Source: Pseudomonadota bacterium
GTDB lineage: Bacteria; Pseudomonadota; Gammaproteobacteria; Acidiferrobacterales; UBA6901
Assembly (NCBI GenBank): GCA_027364845.1
Contig: DAHXOO010000020.1
Span: 1-50,348 of the forward strand
DNA: 50,348 bases
Direction: 5' to 3'
Positions 29,300 through 37,095 of this stretch are shown one piece after another (position 1 is the stretch's first letter; the number at the start of each line of letters is the position of its first letter). Under the pieces are notes generated by a model. It ran no database searches. It was not told the DNA's origin and was given only the letters and a program-made list of their open reading frames with translations. The position numbers and the translations under genes were made by a program.

Positions 29300-30507
29300 T
29301 ATCTCGTCACTCTTTCCGGCACAGCCCTGGTTGGCTCAATCGAGCTCACGATCGGCAGGAGAACATAGAAGCCGATATAAATGGCCGCGCCCAATCGCTC
29401 GATCAGGAAGTATTTAGGTAGGGGTGGCTGCTCTCCGACCCACACAAGAACCAGGAATGTGATGCCCATGATGATGATCATCGTGCGGTACCACGGCCGG
29501 TAACGGCTCGATCGCACGGGATTGCGGTCAAGCCACGGCAGAGAAAATGGCAATACGATCGCGAGACCCATGAGTCCGATACCCCAGTACTTGTTCGGAA
29601 TCGCCCGCAACATTGCATAATAAGGTGCGAGATACCAAGGTGGAGTAACGTCCGGTAGGCTGACCATGGGATTAGCGCGGAAAAATGTATTTTTCTCCAG
29701 GAATATGCCATGCATAGTCGGGGCATAGAGGATGATAGCGGCAAAGATTGTCAACCATACCCCAACGCCGAAGAAATCCTTCACAGTATAATAGGGGTGG
29801 AATGGAATGCCGTCGAGCGGGATGCCATCGGGACGCTTATGTTCCTTAATCTCGATCCCGTCAGGGTTGTTTGAGCCCACCTGGTGGAGCGCGACGAGGT
29901 GCATGACGATGAGAGCGGCGATGATGAGGAACCACAACACCACATGCAGTGCCAGGAACCGCTGCAAAGTCGCAGTACCGATACCTGGCCCGCCGCGTGC
30001 GAGCATCGTCAGTTGCGGCCCGATAAACGGGATTGCATGCAGGATCGACGTGATCACCTGCCCTGCCCAGTAGGAAAGATTGCCAAAAGGCAGCACGTAG
30101 CCCAAGAAGGCTTCGCCCATCATCATGATGTAGATCAGATATCCGATGATCCACAACAACTCGCGCGGTTCGCGGAAGGAACCATATAGGATGCCCCGCA
30201 GCATGTGGGCGTAGAGCAGAATGAAAATGAGCGATACGCCATCCACGTGCATGTAGCGGATGAGCCAGCCCCACTTTGTGTCGTACATAATGCCTTGTAC
30301 CGAGTTGAAAGCATCCTGGCTCGTTGCCACATAGTGTGCCATCAGCAGGAATCCGGATAGCAGCTGCAAGACGATCATGAGCAGAAGTAGTGATCCCGCG
30401 TAGTAGAGGATATTGAAGTTCTTGGGAGCGTAGTATTGAGTCATACTCGCCCGTATAAATTCCCGTGCCGGGAACCGCTTATTGAACCAGTCAGAAAACT
30501 TGCTCAT
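29299..30507 (-). CDS. petB: Cytochrome b, bc1 complex
   Basis: The quinol-oxidising membrane subunit. From ATG 30507 it has 402 residues and eight or more helices. Heme ligands are the His pairs in YMHVDG/YAHML (13 residues between) and ALHVV/VMHLV (14 between). The second spacing is that of cytochrome b6, not of the usual bc1 cytochrome b (13). The Qo motif, normally PEWY, reads PPWY (codons at 29632-29643), so the Glu thought to take part in proton exit is missing. ATG 30507 is chosen because it follows GGGAGAGC; a longer frame to 30552 overlaps petA. Both oddities fit a specialised complex, perhaps one run in reverse. Confidence 0.95.
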   Translation of the reverse strand: MSKFSDWFNKRFPAREFIRASMTQYYAPKNFNILYYAGSLLLLMIVLQLLSGFLLMAHYVATSQDAFNSVQGIMYDTKWGWLIRYMHVDGVSLIFILLYAHMLRGILYGSFREPRELLWIIGYLIYIMMMGEAFLGYVLPFGNLSYWAGQVITSILHAIPFIGPQLTMLARGGPGIGTATLQRFLALHVVLWFLIIAALIVMHLVALHQVGSNNPDGIEIKEHKRPDGIPLDGIPFHPYYTVKDFFGVGVWLTIFAAIILYAPTMHGIFLEKNTFFRANPMVSLPDVTPPWYLAPYYAMLRAIPNKYWGIGLMGLAIVLPFSLPWLDRNPVRSSRYRPWYRTMIIIMGITFLVLVWVGEQPPLPKYFLIERLGAAIYIGFYVLLPIVSSIEPTRAVPERVTR

Positions 30508-30541
30508 GCCGCTCTCCCGTCCATTGTGCGCAATATTCTCT

Positions 30542-31162
30542 TTAGCAGACATGTGCCTTGGGGTACATATCAGTGATCGTTATGGATGTGTCGTCCTTCT
30601 CGAAGGAATATTCCGGTATTGCCATGTTGTGTGGTGCCGGCGAACCCTTGATGACACGACCCGAGACGTCATACATTGACCCATGGCAGGGGCAATGGAA
30701 TCCACCGAGCCACCACGGGGTAACGCTCGCCTTCTCAGGGCGGTAATGGGGTATGCAGCACAAGTGCGTGCAGATCCGAACCATGACCAGCCATTGCGGC
30801 TTCCGCGACCGGTATATGTTCTTGCAGTAGGGCGGCTGTTGGGGCACATCACTATCCGGGTCCTTGAGCCGGCCCTGTCTCGCCACTTCCACGAGGGTCG
30901 CCAGCATCTCAGGCGTGCGGTTGACAATGATCAAGGGCTTTTTCTGCCATGGCACTGTCAACTGCATGCCCGGTTCTATCGGGACAAGGTTTACCGTTGT
31001 CGATGCCGACGCGGTTTCTGCCGCCGTCGGTTCCAGGGATTCCACCATCGGTACCACCGCTGCCCCAATGATCGCCACCCCGACCACAGATGTCGCGGCC
31101 GTCAGGAACCGGCGTCGGCCTAGGTCGGGTTTGTTGGTCATATCCCCAACTGTCTTTGCCAT
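30542..31162 (-). CDS. petA: Rieske iron-sulfur subunit, bc1 complex
   Basis: The 206-residue subunit has a Tat-type anchor (GRRRFLTAATSVVG, helix to about residue 40) and the Rieske domain. The [2Fe-2S] ligands are C131 and H133 in CTHLCC and C157 and H160 in CPCHGS; C136 and C159 would form the disulfide. Residue 135, almost always Gly in CTHLGC, is Cys here (TGC). A long insert between the two boxes (EKASVTPWWLGG) is also notable. GAGGTGAAGG precedes the ATG at 31162. It lies 107 bp after the SDR gene and 34 bp before petB. Confidence 0.95.
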   Translation of the reverse strand: MAKTVGDMTNKPDLGRRRFLTAATSVVGVAIIGAAVVPMVESLEPTAAETASASTTVNLVPIEPGMQLTVPWQKKPLIIVNRTPEMLATLVEVARQGRLKDPDSDVPQQPPYCKNIYRSRKPQWLVMVRICTHLCCIPHYRPEKASVTPWWLGGFHCPCHGSMYDVSGRVIKGSPAPHNMAIPEYSFEKDDTSITITDMYPKAHVC

Positions 31163-31269
31163 GCCTTCACCTCAACCTCAACGATTTTTGCCCACGCCAA
31201 TTCCGTAAGAGACTCTGCTTCTCTCACACCGATTTGCATTCCGTCCGATTGCCGATTGCCCCATGCCAT

Positions 31270-32046
31270 TCAGACTGTCTTGTTGCGTTTGTCGGAAGTC
31301 CAGCGGATCCATTCCTGTGCTTTCCATACCGCACTCTGCTGCTGGCCGTTCGGACCCATGAGATAGAGATACATTGGCATCAATGTCTCCGGCCATGGAT
31401 AACTCGCAAGTGGTGCCCCGGGATGTGTCCGTAACCGCATTGCAGTCCGGCAAGCGCCTGGATCCAGAACATGCACCCGGATCGCTGTATTGCTCAACTC
31501 CTGAGCCAGCATCAAGCCGAGGTTTTCGACACCGGCTTTGCTTACTGCATAACCACCCCAATACCCCTTTGGGCGGCGCGCGCACTCGTCGCTGGTAAAA
31601 ATCACCGCGCTGTCGGTGGCCTTTTTAAGGAGCCCAAGACAGGCCTGTGTCATCAGGAACGGTGCAGTCAGGTTAACCCGTAACGCAGTTTCCCATGCCT
31701 CGAGTGGATGAAATTCAAGCGGCGTCAACAATTCAAGCTCGGCGGCATTGTGCAGGATGCCTTCGAGATGTCCGATCTTCCGGCCGATATTTTCCGCAAG
31801 ATCGCGATAATCAATTGCGGTGGCTCCCGCGAGATCCATGGGATAAATTGCCGGCTCTCGGCCGCCCTGTTTAAGGATCTCGTCGTATACCGCCTCAAGC
31901 TTGGCAACAGTGCGTCCGACTAGGATCAATTCGGCGCCATGCGTGCCGTACGCCAACGCCGCCGTGCGCCCAAGACCGTCCCCGGCCCCAGTGACCAGAA
32001 CGGTCCGACCCTTCAGCAGGTCAGGGGACGGCACGTAGGAAAGCAA
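31270..32046 (-). CDS. Short-chain dehydrogenase within the bc1 operon
   Basis: A 258-residue SDR with the NAD(P)-binding motif TGAGDGLG (residues 20-27), the NAA motif HNAAEL and the catalytic Ser and YAVSK (Y-x-x-x-K). The sequence resembles YciK-like SDRs. It begins with TTG at 32046, supported by AAGGA eight bases upstream; that ribosome site overlaps the stop of the cytochrome c4 gene, so the two are coupled. Its substrate is unknown. As I recall, pet operons of Acidithiobacillus ferrooxidans also contain an SDR gene (sdrA) between cytochrome c4 and petA, and its role there is likewise unclear. Confidence 0.92.
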   Translation of the reverse strand: MLSYVPSPDLLKGRTVLVTGAGDGLGRTAALAYGTHGAELILVGRTVAKLEAVYDEILKQGGREPAIYPMDLAGATAIDYRDLAENIGRKIGHLEGILHNAAELELLTPLEFHPLEAWETALRVNLTAPFLMTQACLGLLKKATDSAVIFTSDECARRPKGYWGGYAVSKAGVENLGLMLAQELSNTAIRVHVLDPGACRTAMRLRTHPGAPLASYPWPETLMPMYLYLMGPNGQQQSAVWKAQEWIRWTSDKRNKTV

Positions 32047-32057
32047 CGGCTTTTTCC

Positions 32058-32678
32058 TTAGAGCGTACGGGTGAATGCCGCGACCTCTTTAATCTCTTTG
32101 GGTGTTAACTTTGAGGAAATCGTTTGCATAATGCTGCTGGATCCGTTTGTGCGCAGCCTCTGCTTGAAATAGCCGAGCTGGGTCGTCACATACGTGGCGT
32201 GCTGGCCAGCAAGCCGGGGAAACAGCGGTGGTAGTCCCCGCCCGTTCGGGCCATGGCAAGCCATGCACGCAGGAGTGTTAGTGCTTGCAATGCCGCCCAT
32301 AAATATTTTTCGTCCCGCTGCGACCAGCGCTGCCGACTCTGCGCCTGACGCTGGTCCGTTCTGACTCGCGAAGTAGCGTGCCACCGTGCCAATTTCATTG
32401 TTGGGTATGGTGGCTGCCATTCCCCACATAATAGATTTGGCAAGAGGGTCGGCACGTGTATGATTTTTGAAATCGCGGATCTGCGCCGTAAGGTAGGGGG
32501 ACAATTGGCCAGCGAGGTCGGGAAATGTGGGAATAATGGAAACACCATTGATGCCGTGACAGGCGGCGCATGTGGCAACGATCGCTGGAGGTGTCTTGGC
32601 TGCGTGTGCAGTTCCTGTTAGCAGAAGGACTGTGCTTGCCACGAAACCGATTTTCCTGGACCACAAATTTCTTATCAT
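32058..32678 (-). CDS. cycA: Diheme cytochrome c4
   Basis: A 206-residue periplasmic or membrane-associated diheme cytochrome. Signal peptide cleavage is expected after AHA (about residue 26). Two class I heme domains follow: CAACH (37-41) with a Met in the MWGMA region, and CMACH (about 137-141) with a Met ligand later. It would link the bc1 complex to a terminal oxidase or to an outer-membrane iron-oxidising chain. A GAGGAG ribosome site precedes the ATG. It is the first gene of the c4-SDR-petABC operon, and the gene symbol follows the Acidithiobacillus name. Confidence 0.93.
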   Translation of the reverse strand: MIRNLWSRKIGFVASTVLLLTGTAHAAKTPPAIVATCAACHGINGVSIIPTFPDLAGQLSPYLTAQIRDFKNHTRADPLAKSIMWGMAATIPNNEIGTVARYFASQNGPASGAESAALVAAGRKIFMGGIASTNTPACMACHGPNGRGLPPLFPRLAGQHATYVTTQLGYFKQRLRTNGSSSIMQTISSKLTPKEIKEVAAFTRTL

Positions 32679-32811
32679 TACTACTCCTCACTCGTTCGTT
32701 TTTTCTGATCACAATGCTCGTCGCCGCTTGTCCCATGTCTGACCAACGGCCGGTTCACGAAGGAATACAGCCTTGTTCCCTGGATCCAATCAGAATCCAG
32801 CCCAGACACAT

Positions 32812-32888
32812 GCAGATTCCCACCGAAACCGGCAACCGAGATGTCCGGACGTGGAGAGCAGTGTCCATTGCGGTAGGTGGGAATCTGC
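32812..32888. repeat. 13-bp inverted repeat near the IS66 end
   Basis: GCAGATTCCCACC at 32812-32824 is exactly repeated in inverse at 32876-32888, with 51 bp between. The right copy ends 9 bp before the IS66-type terminus at 32898. It may be a small mobile-element remnant or an operator upstream of cytochrome c4; no target duplication was recognised. Confidence 0.5.
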
Positions 32889-32897
32889 TACATCTTC

Positions 32898-33066
32898 GTA
32901 AGCGCATTCTCGCCTACGCCGCCACCTTCTTTGACATTGCCGCTGCATCGGCAAAGCGCCACAGCAGCAAGACCTCATAAATCTCCATCGTCTTCGCCTG
33001 CGGCAGCTGGGTGAACACCTCCCGGAGATACCGGTAGAGTTCGATGTTATTGGCCTTTGCGGATTC
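32898..33066 (-). mobile_element. Right-end remnant of an IS66-family element
   Basis: On the minus strand, one frame (stop at 32914-32916) reads SAKANNIELYRYLREVF then TQLPQAKTMEIYEVLLLWRF, which matches the C terminus of IS66-type TnpC transposases (typically ANGLEPYAYLRHVF...LP.AKT...LLPW). The element edge GTAAGCG at 32898 is the usual IS66 terminal sequence. Everything left of this C-terminal piece of the transposase is missing; the fragment abuts the Rieske pseudogene. Confidence 0.75.
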
Positions 33067-33551
33067 GAAACCGCTGCGCTTTCCTCGATTCGGGGTCTTT
33101 GAACAGTGGATCGAGTTCAGACAGTGTAGCGAGCTGCGCTGGAGTACGGTGCAGAACCCACGCTGGGCGCGATCGCCACAGCAGGGTGGGCAGCTCCGAA
33201 TCGAGCTTGCTTACGTCCACGTCAATGGGCGCTCCCGCCGCTTTCGCGGCAGAGCTTGGGTTCATCCTAGATTCGGCAGTTGAAGTCACTGCTGCATGGG
33301 CAAGCGCATGATTCATAACTATTTGTGCCACAATGCGTTTTCACCGATTTGGTGAACTGCGGAGCAGTTGAAATTCCAAAGAAATCCACTGCATATGGCT
33401 CGTTTCTGACGCCAACTGCCGAATCTAGGTTCATCGACTCGACGAATGGAACGATGGCGGAGACGACAATTGCGCCACCGACGACAGTGGTACCGGCAAT
33501 CAGAAACTTGCGCCGGCGCTGGTCGGTGGAGTCTCTAGCCTCGGTATCCAT
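33067..33551 (-). pseudogene. Broken second Rieske gene (5' part)
   Basis: Removal of a 164-bp insert and one copy of its 5-bp target repeat restores one frame: MDTEARDSTDQRRRKFLIAG (Tat-type anchor), then VPFVESMNPSSAAKAAGAP and VSKL, then RPAWVLHRTPAQLATL and DPESRKAQ. That is the usual N-terminal half of a proteobacterial bc1 Rieske subunit. The Rieske domain with CTHLGC and CPCHGS is absent; the frame runs into the IS66 remnant near 33066. It has two independent lesions, insertion and truncation. GGACGAGG lies before the ATG at 33551. The sequence differs clearly from the intact petA, so it is from another lineage. Confidence 0.85.
33266..33429. mobile_element. 164-bp MITE-like element with 17-bp inverted ends
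   Basis: CCTAGATTCGGCAGTTG at 33266-33282 is exactly inverted at 33413-33429. TTCAT flanks both sides (33261-33265 and 33430-33434) as a 5-bp target duplication. The insert has no room for a transposase; an inner palindrome TTCACC/GGTGAA lies at 33340-33356. The end sequence CCTAGATTC resembles the ends I remember for IS1380-family elements such as ISEcp1, which also make 5-bp duplications. It interrupts the Rieske pseudogene in a reading frame that is restored when the insert is removed. Confidence 0.88.
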
Positions 33552-34115
33552 GGCATTGCCTCGTCCTGCGCTACGGATATGATCGTCGCGTAGTGACTGC
33601 CCGCGACTGTCCCACAATATCCGACCACCGCAACTGTGGCAAGTTTCATGCTGAATCGATTTCCCGGTAAGCCAAGATTACGGGCGTGACATGCACATCC
33701 GAACGGGGTCCTATCGCCCGCGCCCGGTGGTTAGGCACCATTGCCTTGCGCCAACTTGGTGCAGCACAGGAACATCGATTCCACGTAATCCTTTCGACAC
33801 CGATGCACCGCTGTGGCGGATATTGCGGGCACTGTAATGCAGGGTGATGTCATCGATGCGCGCTGCGTCGCATATCGGTCGCCACGCAAGCGCATGCGCA
33901 TCCAGCTCGGCGCGATAACGCCTGCAAAATGCCTTCATCTAGCCCGATTATGGCCGAACAAATGGTTTAGCGTCGGACTCCGTGCTGTGTCCTTGATCCT
34001 GCCTTTATGAAGTTTCAGGGAATATTTTTTCTGATGTTGTGCTGTAGCAATCGCGCAACATGGAAGATAATCTTTATGTTGCGCCTGATTGGATTGTAGA
34101 CGCGCATGATCTGGA
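33552..34115. other. Gene-free spacer with palindromes
   Basis: No supported gene. A 9-bp stem GCGCAACAT/ATGTTGCGC lies at 34053-34084 with an inner AAGAT/ATCTT repeat, in an A/T-rich stretch. A palindrome ATGATC-TG-GATCAT at 34106-34119 has the TGAT-N4-ATCA core of FNR-type sites but overlaps the 3' end of the DUF488 gene. Confidence 0.4.
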
Positions 34116-34730
34116 TCATAAATCTTCCCGGCTCCAACGTGCCGTGCCGCTGTCCGCCGTCCTGTCGGCAGTTAGAGATTGCAGATCATCCCCGGGGGGG
34201 TAGGTCAGGCGCCCGGCTACGACACGGGCGAACGTGGTCAGCCTATGTGGCCGCAGATTGTTGGGGCCGAGAATATGAAGGACCGATATTCCGCATGTAG
34301 TCAGTGCATCGGCGATAAGTGAACGATGGCAACGCCACGGAACCGCTTCCGCACACATCAACGCGATCCGTTCACGTGTGATCAATTCGACCACCTCTCT
34401 CAATTGTACGTGGAATTCCGGTGTTAGCATGTAGTCCGCATATCCCCGAAACGAAGTGTTGCGCCAACCCCCATTGGGTGATTCGGGTAGTGGTTTCCTC
34501 CGGCCACCGAGCCCGGCCAAGTGGGTATAGCGGATGCTGGATTCGGCCAATGCGTCTACCAGTCGGTCTTTGTTGAAATGTGGATTATGGCGTGAGCGCG
34601 GGAATGAACGCACATCCGCCAGACAGCTGACCCCATTGGTGTGTAATAGCGCGATGAATTCTCCGAGCGGCCGGGCAGAATGCCCGATGGTAAGCACAGT
34701 CAGTTGCAGCTTCTGCGTATCCATGGTCAT
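34116..34730 (-). CDS. DUF488 family protein
   Basis: A 204-residue protein of the DUF488 family. Landmarks: LTIGHSARPLGEFIALL at the start, LADVRSFPRSRHNPHFN, YTHLAGLGGRRKP and LMCAEAVPWRCHRSLIAD, including the CAE...CHR motif conserved in the family. The function of DUF488 is not established; the conserved Cys, His and Arg residues suggest a catalytic or nucleic-acid role. The start is either 34730 or 34724 (tandem Met codons). Confidence 0.88.
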   Translation of the reverse strand: MTMDTQKLQLTVLTIGHSARPLGEFIALLHTNGVSCLADVRSFPRSRHNPHFNKDRLVDALAESSIRYTHLAGLGGRRKPLPESPNGGWRNTSFRGYADYMLTPEFHVQLREVVELITRERIALMCAEAVPWRCHRSLIADALTTCGISVLHILGPNNLRPHRLTTFARVVAGRLTYPPGDDLQSLTADRTADSGTARWSREDL

Positions 34731-34987
34731 GTCAGGTCATTCTTGCCGACAAGGTTATCCGCTGGAAAATGTCTGCGCATCCATAACGTCGTGTCTATTA
34801 TCTTCGTCGGGTTTGCGCTGCCTACTGCCATGAATCGACGACTGCAGGGGGCGATGTCTAGGTCCGGCCGTGGCTTCATCGCCGCCACGGTGTTTCTGTG
34901 ACGATTGGATCGAAGTTTCTGTGCCAACGTCCCTCCGGTCCCGCAGCGGGAGAAAGCAGGCACAAGCCCGGTGCCGGCCCTTGAATG

Positions 34988-36163
34988 TCAGTCGAAGATG
35001 CGGCCCCTGAGGGATTCAGCACCCAAACCTTCCTTCGCAGATATCAGCCGACGTGCTGCGTCAATCTGACCCCAGGTGTTCCACAGCAGCACGCCGCGCA
35101 CCGTGCCCCATTTTAAGTAATAGATTACGCCCTTTCGGAATGGCTCCCTCCAATCTTCGATAATATCGTAGTCCGATCCCAATTCTCCGACTGCCTCATA
35201 CCCGAAGTCGAACAGGTCGGAATAGAAAAATGGCAGGTGGTCGTAGACTTCCGAACCCCCGGCCATATTCCGCCCGGCGACGGAGCCCATCGTGTTAGCG
35301 TTGTCTTCGTGCTCGACTCGCCTGCGCTGTCCGAGCGCAGAGCTGTAGAAGTTGGCCACATCTCCGGCCGCGTAGATGTCTGCAGCGGTTGTGCGCAGTT
35401 GCTCATCAACGATGACCCCGTTGTCGACCGCGACTCCCAGTGACTTCGCCAAACTGACTTCGGGTTCAATTCCGATGCCGGCTATTACAGCGTCAGCACT
35501 CAAAGTTTTTCCGCTGCTGGTCACGACTGCTGCCTTGGCATCGGTCCCAGTGACCGCTCGGACGTTCTCTTCTGGCAACAGGTCCACGCCCCTCTCGCGG
35601 TAATGCGAGCTGAGGAATTCGGACAGCCCAGCTGGGAAAATGCGTGCGCCCAGTCCACGCTCAGGGAAGATCATAGTGACCTTGCAGCGGTTCATGGCTA
35701 GCGCTGCGGCGATCTCCGAGCCGATGAAGCCGCCGCCGATGATGATGAAGCTCGCGTGGGCGTCAGCGAGCGCGCGTATGCGCAGATAGTCTTCGAACGT
35801 CCGGAAGTAAATCACACCATTGCTGGCGAACGGCAGGTGCCGCGGCGTGCCCCCGGTCGCAAGCAGCAGCTTCTTGTATCGGTATACATTGCCGTTGCTG
35901 TCGAGAATGTGTGTCCCGTCGTTTGACAACGCACGAGTGTCGAGGCGCAGTTCGATACCGGTTTCCGCGGTGTTGCGCCAGATGGAATCTACCGGTTTTC
36001 CGGTCCACAGTTTCTTGGTCAGAGGCGGGCGGTCGTAAGGCGGATAGTGTTCACTGCTCAGTACGATGACCTTTCCATCTTTGTCCAGTTCCCGTATCCC
36101 GCGTGCAGCTGCGTCCGCGGTCATCCCACCACCGACGATCAGGTATTTGCAAAGGTGATCCAT
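34988..36163 (-). CDS. NAD(P)/FAD-dependent oxidoreductase
   Basis: A 391-residue flavoprotein of the ferredoxin-reductase / nitrite-reductase-subunit group. FAD binding: LIVGGGMTADAA (residues 8-19); NAD(P) binding: IIIGGGFIGSEIAAAL (about 140-155); second FAD motif: IYAAGDVANF. There is no CXXC redox pair between the first motifs, which argues against a disulfide reductase. The C-terminal part (about 310-391) with WGTVRGVLLWNTWG matches the small dimerisation domain. Electron partner unknown; no ferredoxin or rubredoxin gene is adjacent. Confidence 0.88.
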   Translation of the reverse strand: MDHLCKYLIVGGGMTADAAARGIRELDKDGKVIVLSSEHYPPYDRPPLTKKLWTGKPVDSIWRNTAETGIELRLDTRALSNDGTHILDSNGNVYRYKKLLLATGGTPRHLPFASNGVIYFRTFEDYLRIRALADAHASFIIIGGGFIGSEIAAALAMNRCKVTMIFPERGLGARIFPAGLSEFLSSHYRERGVDLLPEENVRAVTGTDAKAAVVTSSGKTLSADAVIAGIGIEPEVSLAKSLGVAVDNGVIVDEQLRTTAADIYAAGDVANFYSSALGQRRRVEHEDNANTMGSVAGRNMAGGSEVYDHLPFFYSDLFDFGYEAVGELGSDYDIIEDWREPFRKGVIYYLKWGTVRGVLLWNTWGQIDAARRLISAKEGLGAESLRGRIFD

Positions 36164-37095
36164 GTTGCCTCCTATCCCTATGTTGCCGTTGCAATTCAGG
36201 TAAATTCAGGTAGTAGATTCCTTCATCCGTGTGGTTGTTACAACATTGTACCGCGGCACCTTCATGGTGCGATACTGTGTGACCGCCGTCGTGCCTTACG
36301 GCTAACCGGGATGCAGTGTCGCGCGGCCGTAGGGTCTGTGGGCATCGCCGGTTACATTCGCGGTAATGGTTTTCCCCAAGTCGCGTAGAAACCCACGCGG
36401 TCGCCTGATCGACCATTGCCGGTTCGTCCTCCGCCTGACAATGTACCCAGTCGGTAGGCAGAGCAGGGCGCAGGCCTGGTGAACGCATCGATAACAATCC
36501 GCTATGGCAGCCCCCGGTTAATGATGCCAGAGGATGTAGCGATGACTGGCGCCCCTTAGCCTACGCTGGCCGCAAAGGCGCGTCGGAAACGGAGCGGTTG
36601 CTTGCTGCAAGGTTGTTGGCGCCTCCATATACAATACCGGGCCCTGCCCCAGGAAACGTGCGCGTTAGTCAACTTGCGGTTCCCGGCCGGTTCCGCATCC
36701 ATTCATTGCCGGTGAGGCGCGCAGGGCGATACTTGACGCATTTGTATAATCGAGTTCGGCCAGGCTATGGGAGCATTTCCATGTGGTGGGCTAGGCACTC
36801 AACTGTATTGTGAGGTTACCGCACGAGGGTGTCATCAAGCACCTGTTCTTCGGAAATTGCCAGGGTCACGCGGTCGAGACCCGGATCGGCAGGACATACG
36901 ACCTGCCCGTGATCAGCTGGGAACCCGGTCTGGTTCCCAGCTGTAGGGCGATGCGGGTCGCCAGAAGGCGGCGCGACCGCGCGCTGACGGGGAAATGATC
37001 GCCCGATCCAGCGGTGAATCAGCACACACGCTGCGGCACGCGCAACCGCGACCTCGCGCCGAAACAGGCTGCGGCCTCATGCGGTTGCGGCGATT
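36164..37095. other. 930-bp spacer with one strong hairpin
   Basis: No supported gene. CAGCTGGGAACC at 36914-36925 pairs perfectly with GGTTCCCAGCTG at 36932-36943 around a 6-base loop; no T-run follows on either side. A TATAAT at 36745-36750 has no -35 partner. Short frames on both strands (for example 36816-37025 minus) could not be linked to a family. Confidence 0.45.

Noticed and set aside
36816-37025. Minus-strand frame ending SEEQVLDDTLVR
   Set aside because: The ending looks protein-like but I could not tie it to a family and there is no ribosome site.
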